From a virus, in IMG/VR virus record IMGVR_UViG_3300020420_000013, positions 1-64,000 of that record: a stretch of DNA of 64,000 nucleotides; one strand, given 5' to 3'. A model generated the notes under the pieces. The model had not been told where the DNA came from. It searched no databases and saw only the letters and a program-made list of their open reading frames with translations. Within the stretch, counting starts at the first letter, position 1; the number at the start of each line of letters is the position of its first letter. A program made the translations under genes and the position numbers. Shown piece by piece: positions 15,082 to 23,742 of the stretch.

Positions 15082-16179
15082 TTAATTTAATCCTGCAAGT
15101 CTTCTAATATCTACAACATTATCAACTTTTGCAGAATTACTTGCACTCGAACTATTTTCTTCTTTATCGCCTGTTATTTCTTTTGCCTCGGTAAGTGTTG
15201 CCTTCTTTGCTACTGACTTGCCATCGATTACAGCAGTTATGTACTTGTCAAACGAACCTTTTAGTTTGTCTGTTGCTACTGATTCTAGTAAGTCTTGCAT
15301 AATTTCTTTCTGTTCTTTGCTCAAAGGAGCAACTAGTTCAGAAATTGTCTCTTTTCTCTTTGCGGTTTCAACAGCATTTTTAATTTCAGCATCTTTGCTT
15401 TCAACTAATTTTGCTTTATTCTCAGCATTCGCTTTCGCTTCCGCAAGTTGTTTATCCTTCAAATCAACCACTTTAAGTAGTTTTGCAGTTTCGCTCTTCT
15501 CATTCATGTATGACTGATTGTACTCTTCTGCAAACGTCTCGAAAATCTTACGACCAAAGTCGTTTCTACGTGCTGTGTCGATGTCTTCTTTCAATTGACT
15601 AATTTCATTGTTTAATGTCTTAGCAACTGTTTTCTCTACAACTTTAGCACCTTTTTCGATGAAGGATGTTTTTACTTTACTTAAATGTTCTTTGGCTTCA
15701 CGAATTAATCTAACCTTCGTTTCTGCCAAATCTTTTTTGTCTTCGTGGAACTCAGCAATTTCTTTTGCAAGAGCATCGACTACAAATTCTTCAAGTTTGC
15801 CAAATTTACTTGCCATAACTTTTTGATCTTCATGTAGTTCAGAAACTTCTTTGCCTAACTGTTCCATTACAAAACCTTTAAGTAGGTCTGCGTTCTCACG
15901 CATTGCTACATGGTATTTTGCTCTGGCTTCAGCAAGTTTATTTCTATCTTCAGCAAATTCTGAAATTTCTGCTTGTAATTTTTCATCTAACATTTTTTCC
16001 ACGGCTTCTACCATATTGGCTTTATCGTGTTCATATTTAGATGCAAACTCTTCACGTAATTCCGCTGTAATCTGCATTTGATTTTCTTTAACTTTGGCAT
16101 TCCAAGCCTCTTCGATGTCATTCTTGATCTCTTCTGAAATTGCATTTGTTTCAAAAAGTGATTTTAAAGCGTCTAACAT
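15082..16179 (-). CDS. 22: Prohead scaffolding core protein gp22
   Basis: A 365-residue highly charged, helical, coiled-coil protein directly upstream of gp23, where T4 has gp22. It starts MLDALKSLFE..AISEEIK.DIEEAW, typical of gp22 of T4-like phages, and continues with long Glu/Lys/Ala heptads (AEDRNKLAEARAKY). T4 gp22 forms the inner core on which the prohead assembles and is then digested by gp21. The C-terminal 35 residues are Ser/Asn-rich and end VVDIRRLAGLN. Eleven bases separate it from gp21. Confidence 0.9.
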   Translation of the reverse strand: MLDALKSLFETNAISEEIKNDIEEAWNAKVKENQMQITAELREEFASKYEHDKANMVEAVEKMLDEKLQAEISEFAEDRNKLAEARAKYHVAMRENADLLKGFVMEQLGKEVSELHEDQKVMASKFGKLEEFVVDALAKEIAEFHEDKKDLAETKVRLIREAKEHLSKVKTSFIEKGAKVVEKTVAKTLNNEISQLKEDIDTARRNDFGRKIFETFAEEYNQSYMNEKSETAKLLKVVDLKDKQLAEAKANAENKAKLVESKDAEIKNAVETAKRKETISELVAPLSKEQKEIMQDLLESVATDKLKGSFDKYITAVIDGKSVAKKATLTEAKEITGDKEENSSSASNSAKVDNVVDIRRLAGLN

Positions 16180-16189
16180 CTGGTTCTCC

Positions 16190-16825
16190 TTATTTCAAAC
16201 CTTTAATAACTGTGATTAAAGATTCTTTGATGTACTTTTGTGCCTTTGAGTCGCCTTGGACTTCTTTTGCCAAGTTTAAAGCCTGATAGCCACCACGGCT
16301 ATTTAATAAGTGTTCGTAAATAGGCGTTGGATACGCCCCTGGAGCACTTGGTTGTGCGACACAGTCAACAGTAATGATTTCAAAATCTGAAACCGTATTG
16401 CTTCCGTCTTCGCTAACATTCCCTGAACCTCTTGATGAGACTCCTAATTTAACTCCGCTTTCAAGCATTGTTTTAACTAGGATTCCCATCGGTGTAGGTA
16501 ATATCTTCATCTTTCCATAACCATTTGGTCCATCTGTCCACATTTCTGTGATCATATGGCTTACACGGTCTAGGTTAATATTGAGTCCTTCTGGATGATC
16601 AACTTCGCCAAGAACTGAATATCCTCCGCTTATTTGATCATTGAGAGTGTTGACAGCCCTACTAATTTCGCTTACAGGATAAACACGTTGGTTTGCATTA
16701 CGCACACCACCCTGAATACAAATTCCTTTTAAATAAAGGTCTTTGCCTCCCTTGTCGTTCTCAGTAGTTTCAACGACCATCTTCGCTTGGTCGAATGTCA
16801 AGTTCTCACGTAAGTTTAACACCAC
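16190..16825 (-). CDS. 21: Prohead core protease gp21
   Basis: A 211-residue protease of the T4 gp21 (S77) family, which cuts scaffold and capsid propeptides during head maturation. The catalytic region is recognisable: His77 in VLGEVDHPEG and Ser130/Ser131 in LGVSSRGSG, with the family stretches GICIQGGVRNANQRVYP and FEIITVDCVAQPSAPGAYP. It starts with GTG behind GAGGA. Its gene lies between the gp67-like core protein and gp22, the T4 order. Likely substrates in this window are gp22, gp23, gp67-like and the two internal-type proteins at 23962-26861. Confidence 0.93.
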   Translation of the reverse strand: MVLNLRENLTFDQAKMVVETTENDKGGKDLYLKGICIQGGVRNANQRVYPVSEISRAVNTLNDQISGGYSVLGEVDHPEGLNINLDRVSHMITEMWTDGPNGYGKMKILPTPMGILVKTMLESGVKLGVSSRGSGNVSEDGSNTVSDFEIITVDCVAQPSAPGAYPTPIYEHLLNSRGGYQALNLAKEVQGDSKAQKYIKESLITVIKGLK

Positions 16826-16844
16826 TAAAAGTCCTCTATACTAA

Positions 16845-17831
16845 TTACGAACCGATAATACTTTTACTATCAGTTCCTGTTTCGCCACTGCCTTTTTTCT
16901 CAGCGCCGTGACCTTTGGAGTCTGCCTTCATAGACTTACTTGCTTTACCACCTGGAACATTCACGTTACCCATGTTGTCCTCTTTTGGTGCCATTGCAGA
17001 TCCGCCTTTTTCTTCTGCAGAACCTTTTGCGATGTTAGAAGCAGTTCCACCCATATCGTTTTTACCCGCTACTGGTGATTTTGCTTTGTTATCTTCGCCT
17101 TTTGGCTCAGCAACTTTTTCTACATACTCACGCATTTGTTCTGTATTAGATTTTGCAGTTTCATCTTTCGACTCAACTGGCATTTCTTCAACTCCAAGTT
17201 CGGAAGTTGGCATTACTGCTTCATCTTCCTTTTCTTCGTCACCCATGTCATCCATTGGTGCTTCAGAATCTTCTTCGTCACCTTCTTCATCTTTGTCGCC
17301 CATCATTTTTTCAAATTCAGACTTAAGATCGTCTAGTGCATCTTCTAAATCAACGACTCTGTCTTCAATGTCTTCGTCGTCTTCACCTTTATCTTCGTCG
17401 CCTTCTTTGTCGTCGTCCATTGCATCTTCAACATCATTCATCATGTCATCTGCTGGATCGCCGCCCATTTCAGGTGCTTCAGGTGTAATTTCTTCAATAC
17501 CTTCTTCAGTTTTTTCATCTTCATCAGTTGCTTCAGTAGTTTCTTCATCTTTATCTTCTGATGCTTCGTCTACTTTATCTTCATCTGCTGAATCATCTTT
17601 AGACGCTTCGTCAACTTCTTTGTCATCATCTTCTTTTGATGCTTCGTCAACTGCTTCGTCTTCTTTTTTCGCTTCATCAACGTCTAATTCTTTAACGTCG
17701 TCTGCTAATAAATTTTCGTAAATGTTTCTTGATTTTTCTACCACTATTTCGTGGAATAATTCCTCAGCACCTTTGCGGTCTTCGGAAACTAATTTTTCGA
17801 GCATTTCCTCGAATTTGTTTCTGTCTGCCAT
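16845..17831 (-). CDS. 67: Acidic prohead core protein, gp67-like, greatly expanded
   Basis: A 328-residue protein whose first 45 residues (FEEMLEKLV, AEELFHEIVVEKSRNIYENL) match the type of N-terminus seen in gp67 prohead core proteins of T4-like phages. A gp21-type site, IYE at 37-39, follows. Residues 46-225 are extremely acidic, with repeats of DEASKEDD and DEDKEEG type. The C-terminal 100 residues are Lys/Gly/Ser-rich. T4 gp67 has only about 80 residues, so the acidic part is a large extension. AGGAGG precedes the ATG. Its place between gp20 and gp21 supports the assignment. Confidence 0.75.
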   Translation of the reverse strand: MADRNKFEEMLEKLVSEDRKGAEELFHEIVVEKSRNIYENLLADDVKELDVDEAKKEDEAVDEASKEDDDKEVDEASKDDSADEDKVDEASEDKDEETTEATDEDEKTEEGIEEITPEAPEMGGDPADDMMNDVEDAMDDDKEGDEDKGEDDEDIEDRVVDLEDALDDLKSEFEKMMGDKDEEGDEEDSEAPMDDMGDEEKEDEAVMPTSELGVEEMPVESKDETAKSNTEQMREYVEKVAEPKGEDNKAKSPVAGKNDMGGTASNIAKGSAEEKGGSAMAPKEDNMGNVNVPGGKASKSMKADSKGHGAEKKGSGETGTDSKSIIGS

Positions 17832-17876
17832 TGTAATACCTCCTATAAGTAAAATTTTTGGTAAGGCTGTCAGTAA

Positions 17877-17884
17877 TATTTACA
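17877..17884 (-). promoter_or_regulatory. Weak late promoter-like motif TGTAAATA
   Basis: The minus strand reads ATGTAAATATTAC, 45 bases before the ATG at 17831, in the only sizeable gap of the head operon. It differs from the window's NATAAATA pattern at one position. Confidence 0.3.
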
Positions 17885-17937
17885 TATAATGAAGAAAATA
17901 CGCTGAATATAGGCTCAAAACACGTTATTTTGAAACC

Positions 17938-18543
17938 TTAATGTGATTTCGTGAACTGTTTACAGAAGTCTGTAACAGTCATATGGGTTATGTTACTAAA
18001 GTTTTTTAGACTTTTAGGACAAAAATCCTCCCCATCCTTAACTACTCTTATATATCTCGTTCTGTGATTTCTTTGGGCAATTATACCCGTTTGACGTTCC
18101 CAGTTGCCAAAATATGTCGCATTATCCTCGGGTCTTTTATAATTTAATGTGCCTGCATATAAGTTGTTTACTTTATCTTCATTTCCACCTGTGCCTGTAG
18201 TACCCCTAAAATCAAAGCCTAAAATATATATTGTATCGTGTTTATGCCATGTTGCTAGATCCAATGCAGTAGGGCCACTGCTCCAACCCTTGCTAGGATC
18301 AAAAAAGTGTAAACCTTCTATGTCTTTGAAAGATTTATTAGGATTAGTCCATACTTGATGTTTCAATTGATAATTGCTTTGACAAATTTCAAGCACCATC
18401 TTGGCATCAACGGCAATTAAGTAATCGCTATCGAATGATCTATACAATGCATTGCAACCGTAGATTGCTCCGTGACTTCTTAATGGTTCTAATGGGATGT
18501 CTTTACGACTTGTTCCGTTTCCTAGCACGAATGCTATTGACAT
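17938..18543 (-). CDS. Glycosyltransferase-like conserved phage protein
   Basis: A 201-residue protein with a Rossmann-type start (IAFVLGNGTSRKDI.LEPL, GAIYGCNALYR, DYLIAVD) and then GWSSGPTALDLA (residues 86-97) and IYILGFDFRG (105-114). This arrangement resembles sialyltransferase-like and DUF115-type proteins, in which the SSG..AL.LA block helps bind the nucleotide sugar. The similarity is by pattern only and may reflect fold without activity. It lies inside the head operon between gp20 and gp21, so modification of a head or other virion protein is conceivable. Three bases separate it from the gene before it. Confidence 0.55.
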   Translation of the reverse strand: MSIAFVLGNGTSRKDIPLEPLRSHGAIYGCNALYRSFDSDYLIAVDAKMVLEICQSNYQLKHQVWTNPNKSFKDIEGLHFFDPSKGWSSGPTALDLATWHKHDTIYILGFDFRGTTGTGGNEDKVNNLYAGTLNYKRPEDNATYFGNWERQTGIIAQRNHRTRYIRVVKDGEDFCPKSLKNFSNITHMTVTDFCKQFTKSH

Positions 18544-18546
18544 TTA

Positions 18547-18789
18547 CTACACCTCGGCTGTATTAGCGGCAATTCCGTACATTTGTCTTACGAAATCTAA
18601 ATCTTTCTCCTGCTCTTCTTTATGTAGTTCAGATGCCTGTCTTGCTTTATTGATTTGGCGTAGTGTAAGGCGTGTTTTACGTGTATCTGTTTTCTTCATG
18701 ATACTATCGTCCATTGAAGCATCATAGGACTTATCTTCTATTGGCTCCAGTGATTCTTTATCAAAATAAAATAACTCTCTCAGTATCAT
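18547..18789 (-). CDS. Small conserved protein next to gp20
   Basis: An 80-residue charged, helical protein (MILRELFYFDKESLEP, KKTDTRKTRLTLRQINKARQASELH, EEQEKDLDFVRQMYG). I recognise the pattern RELFYxD...TRKTRLTLxQIN as a conserved small gene beside gp20 in T4-like marine phages. T4 has gp67 and gp68 in this interval, so a core-assembly role is possible, but homology to gp68 cannot be claimed. A GCTAAATA motif lies just upstream. Confidence 0.7.
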   Translation of the reverse strand: MILRELFYFDKESLEPIEDKSYDASMDDSIMKKTDTRKTRLTLRQINKARQASELHKEEQEKDLDFVRQMYGIAANTAEV

Positions 18790-18794
18790 ATAAT

Positions 18795-18802
18795 TATTTA
18801 GC
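18795..18802 (-). promoter_or_regulatory. Weak late promoter-like motif GCTAAATA
   Basis: The minus strand reads GGCTAAATAATT in the 14-base gap between gp20 and the small gene at 18547-18789. It differs from TATAAATA at two bases. Confidence 0.25.
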
Positions 18803-18803
18803 C

Positions 18804-20540
18804 TTATTGCTGTGGAGTAGTGCCAGCGCCACCTACTGGTGTACCTGTCGCTGTATCCGGTGGAGTCGCTTCACCGCCTGCTACTGGATCTGGCTCTGCT
18901 TCTGGATCAACATCTTCTGTACCACCTAAGTCGGCAGTAATACCTGCACCACTTACACCAACGCCACGCATTTCACCTGCGGCATCAGTTGGAGGAGCAG
19001 ATAAGTTTTCATCGTTCTCTTCTTTCCAGTAACGTTCATTCTCAGCAATCTCTTCTGCTGACATTCCTAAGAAACGTTTCATTGCATATCTATTACTTAC
19101 AAATGGAATAGCCTGTATCTGTGTAAATGTACCAATACGTTGATTGTCTAATTCACTTTGTCTGTAACTTGCAAAGTTTTGAGGAGTTTGAAATTCTAAA
19201 TCAAACATAGCAAAGTCTACGTTTGCACCTTTTTCCATCAAGTAACGTTTAAACTCTTGATCAAATTCTTCTGTAACTAGATTTTGTAAACGTTCACAAT
19301 ACTTGTTGAACCTTAATTCTTGGATATATGCAGTACCTACTCTACCATCATTGAATTGACTTTGTCCTTCATCTTGTGCGGCACTTGGTAAGTATGAACT
19401 TGGAATACGTAAACCTCTAATTAGTTTATTAGTAAAGTATTTAAGATCATCAATCTCACCTAAGTTAGTACCACCTGGTAATGTTTCAACTTTAGATCCA
19501 CGTCCTTCTGCTGTTTGCGGAAAGAAGTAATCTTCGTTTGTTGATAACGGATTGTATGCACTATCAATTACGTTTGTAGATCCACCTGATGCACTTGGAA
19601 TACGTCTTTGGTGTATTTCTGTTTTTACACGTTCAACGAACTGCATAGCAAGGTGTGATGGCATATTACCTACATCAATATAAAACACTCTACGTTCTGG
19701 TGCTCTTTGTGTTCTGTAAATAATAATTGCATCTTCTAATAATTCTTTTTGTTTGTAAACTTTAAAAATACTTTCAAGCAATGAATTACCAAATGGGTAA
19801 TTGTTATCTAAACCTTCACTTAAACTTAAATGTACAATATGATCTGCATCAACGGCAATCTCTCTTTGATCTGTTTGAAATCTACTGCCTGCTTGTGATT
19901 GTGCATTACCAACCATACCTCTAACACCACCTGTTAAGTAGCCATCGCCACCTCCAGTTACATTGCCGTTAGTTGTATATGGTGTTGTTGCAACCTGTTC
20001 TCTAAAATTAAGGTTTACATCTCTTACTATATATTGTTCAGGTTTTTTACCTTCTGATTCGTTTACAATTATACGTGAAACTTTTGCTGGATCAACATGG
20101 AACCATTTTTTAGTTTCTGGATCTCTAATAAAGAAAGCATCACCATACTTAAATACGTTTCTTAATATACGGAACATCTTAGTTCCAAAGTTATTTAATT
20201 TACACCATTGCTGTAAGTATTTTTGTAATACTGTTATTTCTGAATTAGTTGCTTTTTGTTTAAAATTAATTTTAAACGAAGTTCTGTTTTGATCGTTCTC
20301 TTGTGAACAAAATTCTGCTAATATGTCTAATGCCGCATTTACTTCACTGTCGTTATCCATAACGTTATATTGTCCATAACGTTCAACGCGGTTTGGACTA
20401 CCTACATATACATCTGGTAGATATGAAGAATAATTTGATCTTGCAGGTCCCGGCCCTTGGCCTCGTCCATTAATTGGACTATAACTTGTTCCTGCACCGT
20501 CTCCTTGTTCAACTGGTGTAAAATATCTTTTCCAACTCAT
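18804..20540 (-). CDS. 20: Portal vertex protein gp20
   Basis: A 578-residue T4-type portal protein that forms the ring at the DNA-packaging vertex, initiates head assembly and is the connector to the tail. Diagnostic stretches include RVERYGQYNVMDNDSEVNAA, ALDILAEFCSQEN, KYGDAFFIRD, LPSHLA-like NMPSHLAMQFVERVKTEI, the VETLPGGTNLGEIDDLKYF block and GLRIPSSYLP. Its length is close to T4 gp20 (524), with an extra Pro/Gly/Thr-rich tail of about 50 residues at the C-terminus. It sits upstream of the gp67-like, gp21, gp22 and gp23 genes as in T4. Ten bases separate it from the gene at 20550-22730. Confidence 0.95.
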   Translation of the reverse strand: MSWKRYFTPVEQGDGAGTSYSPINGRGQGPGPARSNYSSYLPDVYVGSPNRVERYGQYNVMDNDSEVNAALDILAEFCSQENDQNRTSFKINFKQKATNSEITVLQKYLQQWCKLNNFGTKMFRILRNVFKYGDAFFIRDPETKKWFHVDPAKVSRIIVNESEGKKPEQYIVRDVNLNFREQVATTPYTTNGNVTGGGDGYLTGGVRGMVGNAQSQAGSRFQTDQREIAVDADHIVHLSLSEGLDNNYPFGNSLLESIFKVYKQKELLEDAIIIYRTQRAPERRVFYIDVGNMPSHLAMQFVERVKTEIHQRRIPSASGGSTNVIDSAYNPLSTNEDYFFPQTAEGRGSKVETLPGGTNLGEIDDLKYFTNKLIRGLRIPSSYLPSAAQDEGQSQFNDGRVGTAYIQELRFNKYCERLQNLVTEEFDQEFKRYLMEKGANVDFAMFDLEFQTPQNFASYRQSELDNQRIGTFTQIQAIPFVSNRYAMKRFLGMSAEEIAENERYWKEENDENLSAPPTDAAGEMRGVGVSGAGITADLGGTEDVDPEAEPDPVAGGEATPPDTATGTPVGGAGTTPQQ

Positions 20541-20549
20541 CTACAATCC

Positions 20550-22730
20550 TTATGCACTCGAATACATATCCGACGTGTTACTTTTTGTTGTTCTCAGCAA
20601 TGCACGAAGTAATTCATTTTGCTCTTGTAAGAGTGCTACTTGCATTCCACTTGCACCGCCATCAGTACTATTTACCGACTTACTTGCATCGGCCGATGCT
20701 TTACTGGCCTGCTCTTTTGATTTTTTCTCTGCTTCTTTGGATGCCTCCAGTGCCGCTGTTACAGTATCATCTGATACTTTGGCCGCTGTTTCTTCAGCAT
20801 TATCTGGCACTTTCATCGCAGTTTTCTTGATACTTGGAGCATCTGGTGTATAGGCTTCTGAGACTTTTTGTTCTTGTTTTTCATCGTCTCCACCAAACCA
20901 ATTTAAAGGATTAAGTTTGCTACCAAAACTTTTGATTGATTCCCAAAGACTTCCAAACCATTCTCCCATCCAACTAAACATACCTTTAATTGGTTCCCAA
21001 ATGTATTCGTTACCTAATTCTAAAATCTTATCCATTCCAAATACTAATGCCAACCCTGCACCAATTGCCAAGAATGGTCCTGTGAATATTCCAAGTGCAA
21101 GTGCTAACAGTCCTGTTAAAATACCTGCAATAATTTTTGTTCCTAATCCGTCAAACATACCAAAGAAGAAATCGCTTACATAAGTTTTTATTTTTACTAC
21201 AATTTTATCAAATGTGCCTTTAGGATCTGCCATAAAGTCGTTTACAAATGCTGTAAAACTTTTTATGACTTCTTCTACATGAGGTTTTAATTTTTCCATC
21301 ATTACACTGACATCTTCAGTCTTAGGCATTAATTCGCCAAGTGCATCAGTGACCATTTTAAATATATCACTTTCTAAAAATGCTGAAAATAAGTTACCTC
21401 TAATAGTTGCAAGGTTTTGTTCTACCTGTGCTAGGGATTGTGTAACTTTATCTCTTTCTTCATTTTCCTTTTTAATTTTTTCTCCGTCCTTTTTAGTCAA
21501 TGCTAATAGGTCTGTGTTTGAACTTAAAATTTTGTATAAAGCAGGATTAGTTTGTTCCAATGCTTGTAATTGTGCGGCATTCATTTGCCCAACATTCTTT
21601 TCGATAAGTGGAGCAAGTTCCATTAACCTGTTGTTTAGTTCTGCAGGATCAAGTTCACCTGATGCCATTTCTTGTGCAAGTTTAACAAAATCGTCACCGC
21701 CCATAGCCATTAACATCATACCTTCTTCAGTTTGTGCGGCACCGTCTGCCAAGTCTTTAAATGCATCTGATAAGCCAGGTACTTTGTTGTCCAAGAATGC
21801 TAGACTGTTTGTTAAGTTTTCTCTTGCTTTACCTTCTAACTTATTGATCATATTTCTCATTCTAGCATCGCTTTGTTGAGAAACCCTGGCCGCTTCTGCC
21901 TCTTTACGAGTCATACCTGTTACTTTTGCTAACTTGTCAAGTTCAGTTAGATAGACACTTGCACCTTGGGTTAATTGTGCATCACTCATTCCACGTAGTC
22001 TACCTGCTCTTGCCATCTCTTCGGTGTACGCAATAAGTCCTTCGTTTACACCTTCCATGGTATAACCCATGCCTAAGAAGTCTTCTTCACTAGTTCTTAA
22101 ATTTTTACTAATTCTACCAAAACGTTTAGCACCTTCTGTAACACTAACACCTAACATTGACATTTGTTGTGAATTGTTTGCTATTGTTTCTGCAAACATA
22201 CCTAATGGCATTTCTGCTTTTGCGGCCGCTCTGGCAATATTGAACATATTATTACCAAAACCTGCTCCTGATTCTGATAAGTTTCTAAAATTATCTACAA
22301 GTCCTTCTGCTAATCCAACCAATGATCCTAACGGACCTCCAACAAGCGGGATAGCACTTGCTAGATCACTCATTCTGTTACCAGTGAACAGTAATGTTTC
22401 TCCAAAATCGTATGCTGATCCTATTAGATCACCAGCAAATCCTAATAATCCTTTGGTTGCTTTTCTAACACCCGAACCAAAATCATCAACTAAAGTTGTT
22501 GTGTTTGCAATACTTTTACTGAAATCGCCAGTTTCTTTATTGGCTTTCTTCATGCTTGGGCCTAATCCACCGGCTCCGCCGCCAGGACCGCCTGCACCAC
22601 CGCCGGATCCACCGCCACCAGTGCCACCGCGACCTTTCAGTGCTTTCAAGATTTCCTGTAAAGTACTGTCTTCCGCCGCATTTTTGGCTATTACGTTACC
22701 AACTCCCGGAATGTCAACTTGTACTGCCAT
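20550..22730 (-). CDS. Tape-measure-like tail protein
   Basis: A 726-residue protein with a Gly-rich linker (residues 34-58), long amphipathic Ala/Leu helices, and a hydrophobic segment at about 535-570 (GILTGLLALALGIF then AIGAGLALVFG) followed by Trp-rich WMGEWFGSLWESIKSFG. The C-terminus is a charged coiled coil (ALLQEQNELLRALLRT). This combination is typical of tail tape-measure proteins, which set tail length and can reach the host membrane. T4 gp29 is the expected counterpart, but no specific gp29 motif is recognised and the position, upstream of the portal, differs from T4. An alternative is an internal or ejected virion protein. Confidence 0.5.
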   Translation of the reverse strand: MAVQVDIPGVGNVIAKNAAEDSTLQEILKALKGRGGTGGGGSGGGAGGPGGGAGGLGPSMKKANKETGDFSKSIANTTTLVDDFGSGVRKATKGLLGFAGDLIGSAYDFGETLLFTGNRMSDLASAIPLVGGPLGSLVGLAEGLVDNFRNLSESGAGFGNNMFNIARAAAKAEMPLGMFAETIANNSQQMSMLGVSVTEGAKRFGRISKNLRTSEEDFLGMGYTMEGVNEGLIAYTEEMARAGRLRGMSDAQLTQGASVYLTELDKLAKVTGMTRKEAEAARVSQQSDARMRNMINKLEGKARENLTNSLAFLDNKVPGLSDAFKDLADGAAQTEEGMMLMAMGGDDFVKLAQEMASGELDPAELNNRLMELAPLIEKNVGQMNAAQLQALEQTNPALYKILSSNTDLLALTKKDGEKIKKENEERDKVTQSLAQVEQNLATIRGNLFSAFLESDIFKMVTDALGELMPKTEDVSVMMEKLKPHVEEVIKSFTAFVNDFMADPKGTFDKIVVKIKTYVSDFFFGMFDGLGTKIIAGILTGLLALALGIFTGPFLAIGAGLALVFGMDKILELGNEYIWEPIKGMFSWMGEWFGSLWESIKSFGSKLNPLNWFGGDDEKQEQKVSEAYTPDAPSIKKTAMKVPDNAEETAAKVSDDTVTAALEASKEAEKKSKEQASKASADASKSVNSTDGGASGMQVALLQEQNELLRALLRTTKSNTSDMYSSA

Positions 22731-22757
22731 TAATTAAATACCCATATAATTAGACTC

Positions 22758-22765
22758 TATAAATA
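22758..22765 (+). promoter_or_regulatory. Perfect T4 late promoter TATAAATA
   Basis: TATAAATACT matches the T4 late -10 element at all eight bases. It lies 36 bases upstream of the gp26-like ATG at 22802, leaving room for a short leader with AGGAG. Confidence 0.7.
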
Positions 22766-22801
22766 CTAATGCTAATACACTTATTTAGCAGGAGAAAAAA
22801 G

Positions 22802-23695
22802 ATGGATAATAAAAATGTACCACTGGCAGGAACACCGATTCAACCCTTGGGACAAAATCCGTTACAGAAACACTTTAGACAGCCAAAGATCTATCTGAAG
22901 TTGCCTAGTCAAGGACGTTGGTATCCCAATGGTGCGATTGATTTGCCTGAGAACGGAGAAATACCAATCTACTCTATGACGGCAAAAGATGAACTCACGT
23001 TCAAGACACCTGATGCACTTTTAAATGGTCAATCAGTTGTTGATGTGATTCAAAGTTGTGCGCCAAACATTAAAAATGCTTGGGCCGTACCGTCAGTGGA
23101 TTTAGATTGTTTACTTGTCGCAATTAGAATGGCTACCTTTGGTGAAAAACTAGAAGTAAATGTAAACATACCAAACACTGAGATTCAGAAGACCTACGAA
23201 GTAGATTGTAAGTTGTTGATCGATAGATATATCAATGCAAAATTCCAAGACGTGATGCACATTGACGGATTTACCGTAACACTTAAACCTATTAGTTATA
23301 AAGTCTTTACACAGATGGCTATTAAAACATTTGAAGAACAAAGACTTTTATCAACAGTCAATAATGAAAATATTGATTCTGCTAAAAGACTAGAACTTTT
23401 TAACAAAAGTTTTCAAACGTTAACCGACATTAATGTACAAATTATGAAAGATGCAATAGTTTCTATTAGATGGCAAAATGAAGAGGAAGTAACAAATCCT
23501 ACACACATTGCTGAATTTATTGATAGTGCTGATGCAAAAGTTTTTAATGGAGTCAAGAAACATATTGACGAAAATAAAAAACAATTTCAAGTACAACCTA
23601 TGCAGGTAAATGCCACTGATGAAGAAATTAAAGCAGGTGCACCTAAACAATTTGATGTGCCTATATCGTTCGACCAAGCAAATTTTTTCGTATAA
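22802..23695 (+). CDS. 26: Baseplate hub protein, gp26-like
   Basis: A 297-residue protein of the T4 gp26 hub type. The stretches KHFRQPKIYLKLPSQGRWYP, GEIPIYSMTAKDELTFKTPD, DALLNGQSVVDVIQSC and VDLDCLLVAIRMATFGE are characteristic of the family in T4-like phages. The frame is open 11 codons further upstream, but ATG 22802 has AGGAG at correct spacing and a perfect late promoter upstream, so it is chosen. T4 gp26 is shorter (208 residues). The gene is an isolated plus-strand island between minus-strand clusters, with a small conserved gene behind it. Confidence 0.85.
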   Translation: MDNKNVPLAGTPIQPLGQNPLQKHFRQPKIYLKLPSQGRWYPNGAIDLPENGEIPIYSMTAKDELTFKTPDALLNGQSVVDVIQSCAPNIKNAWAVPSVDLDCLLVAIRMATFGEKLEVNVNIPNTEIQKTYEVDCKLLIDRYINAKFQDVMHIDGFTVTLKPISYKVFTQMAIKTFEEQRLLSTVNNENIDSAKRLELFNKSFQTLTDINVQIMKDAIVSIRWQNEEEVTNPTHIAEFIDSADAKVFNGVKKHIDENKKQFQVQPMQVNATDEEIKAGAPKQFDVPISFDQANFFV

Positions 23696-23742
23696 GGATC
23701 TTAACGTGGCCAGTCAAGAAAATTCTTGATGAGGTAAGGTCC

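Noticed and set aside
17136-17721. Long plus-strand frames opposite the acidic gp67-like gene
   Set aside because: They are the complement of Glu/Asp codon runs and consist almost only of Ser; shadow of the real gene.
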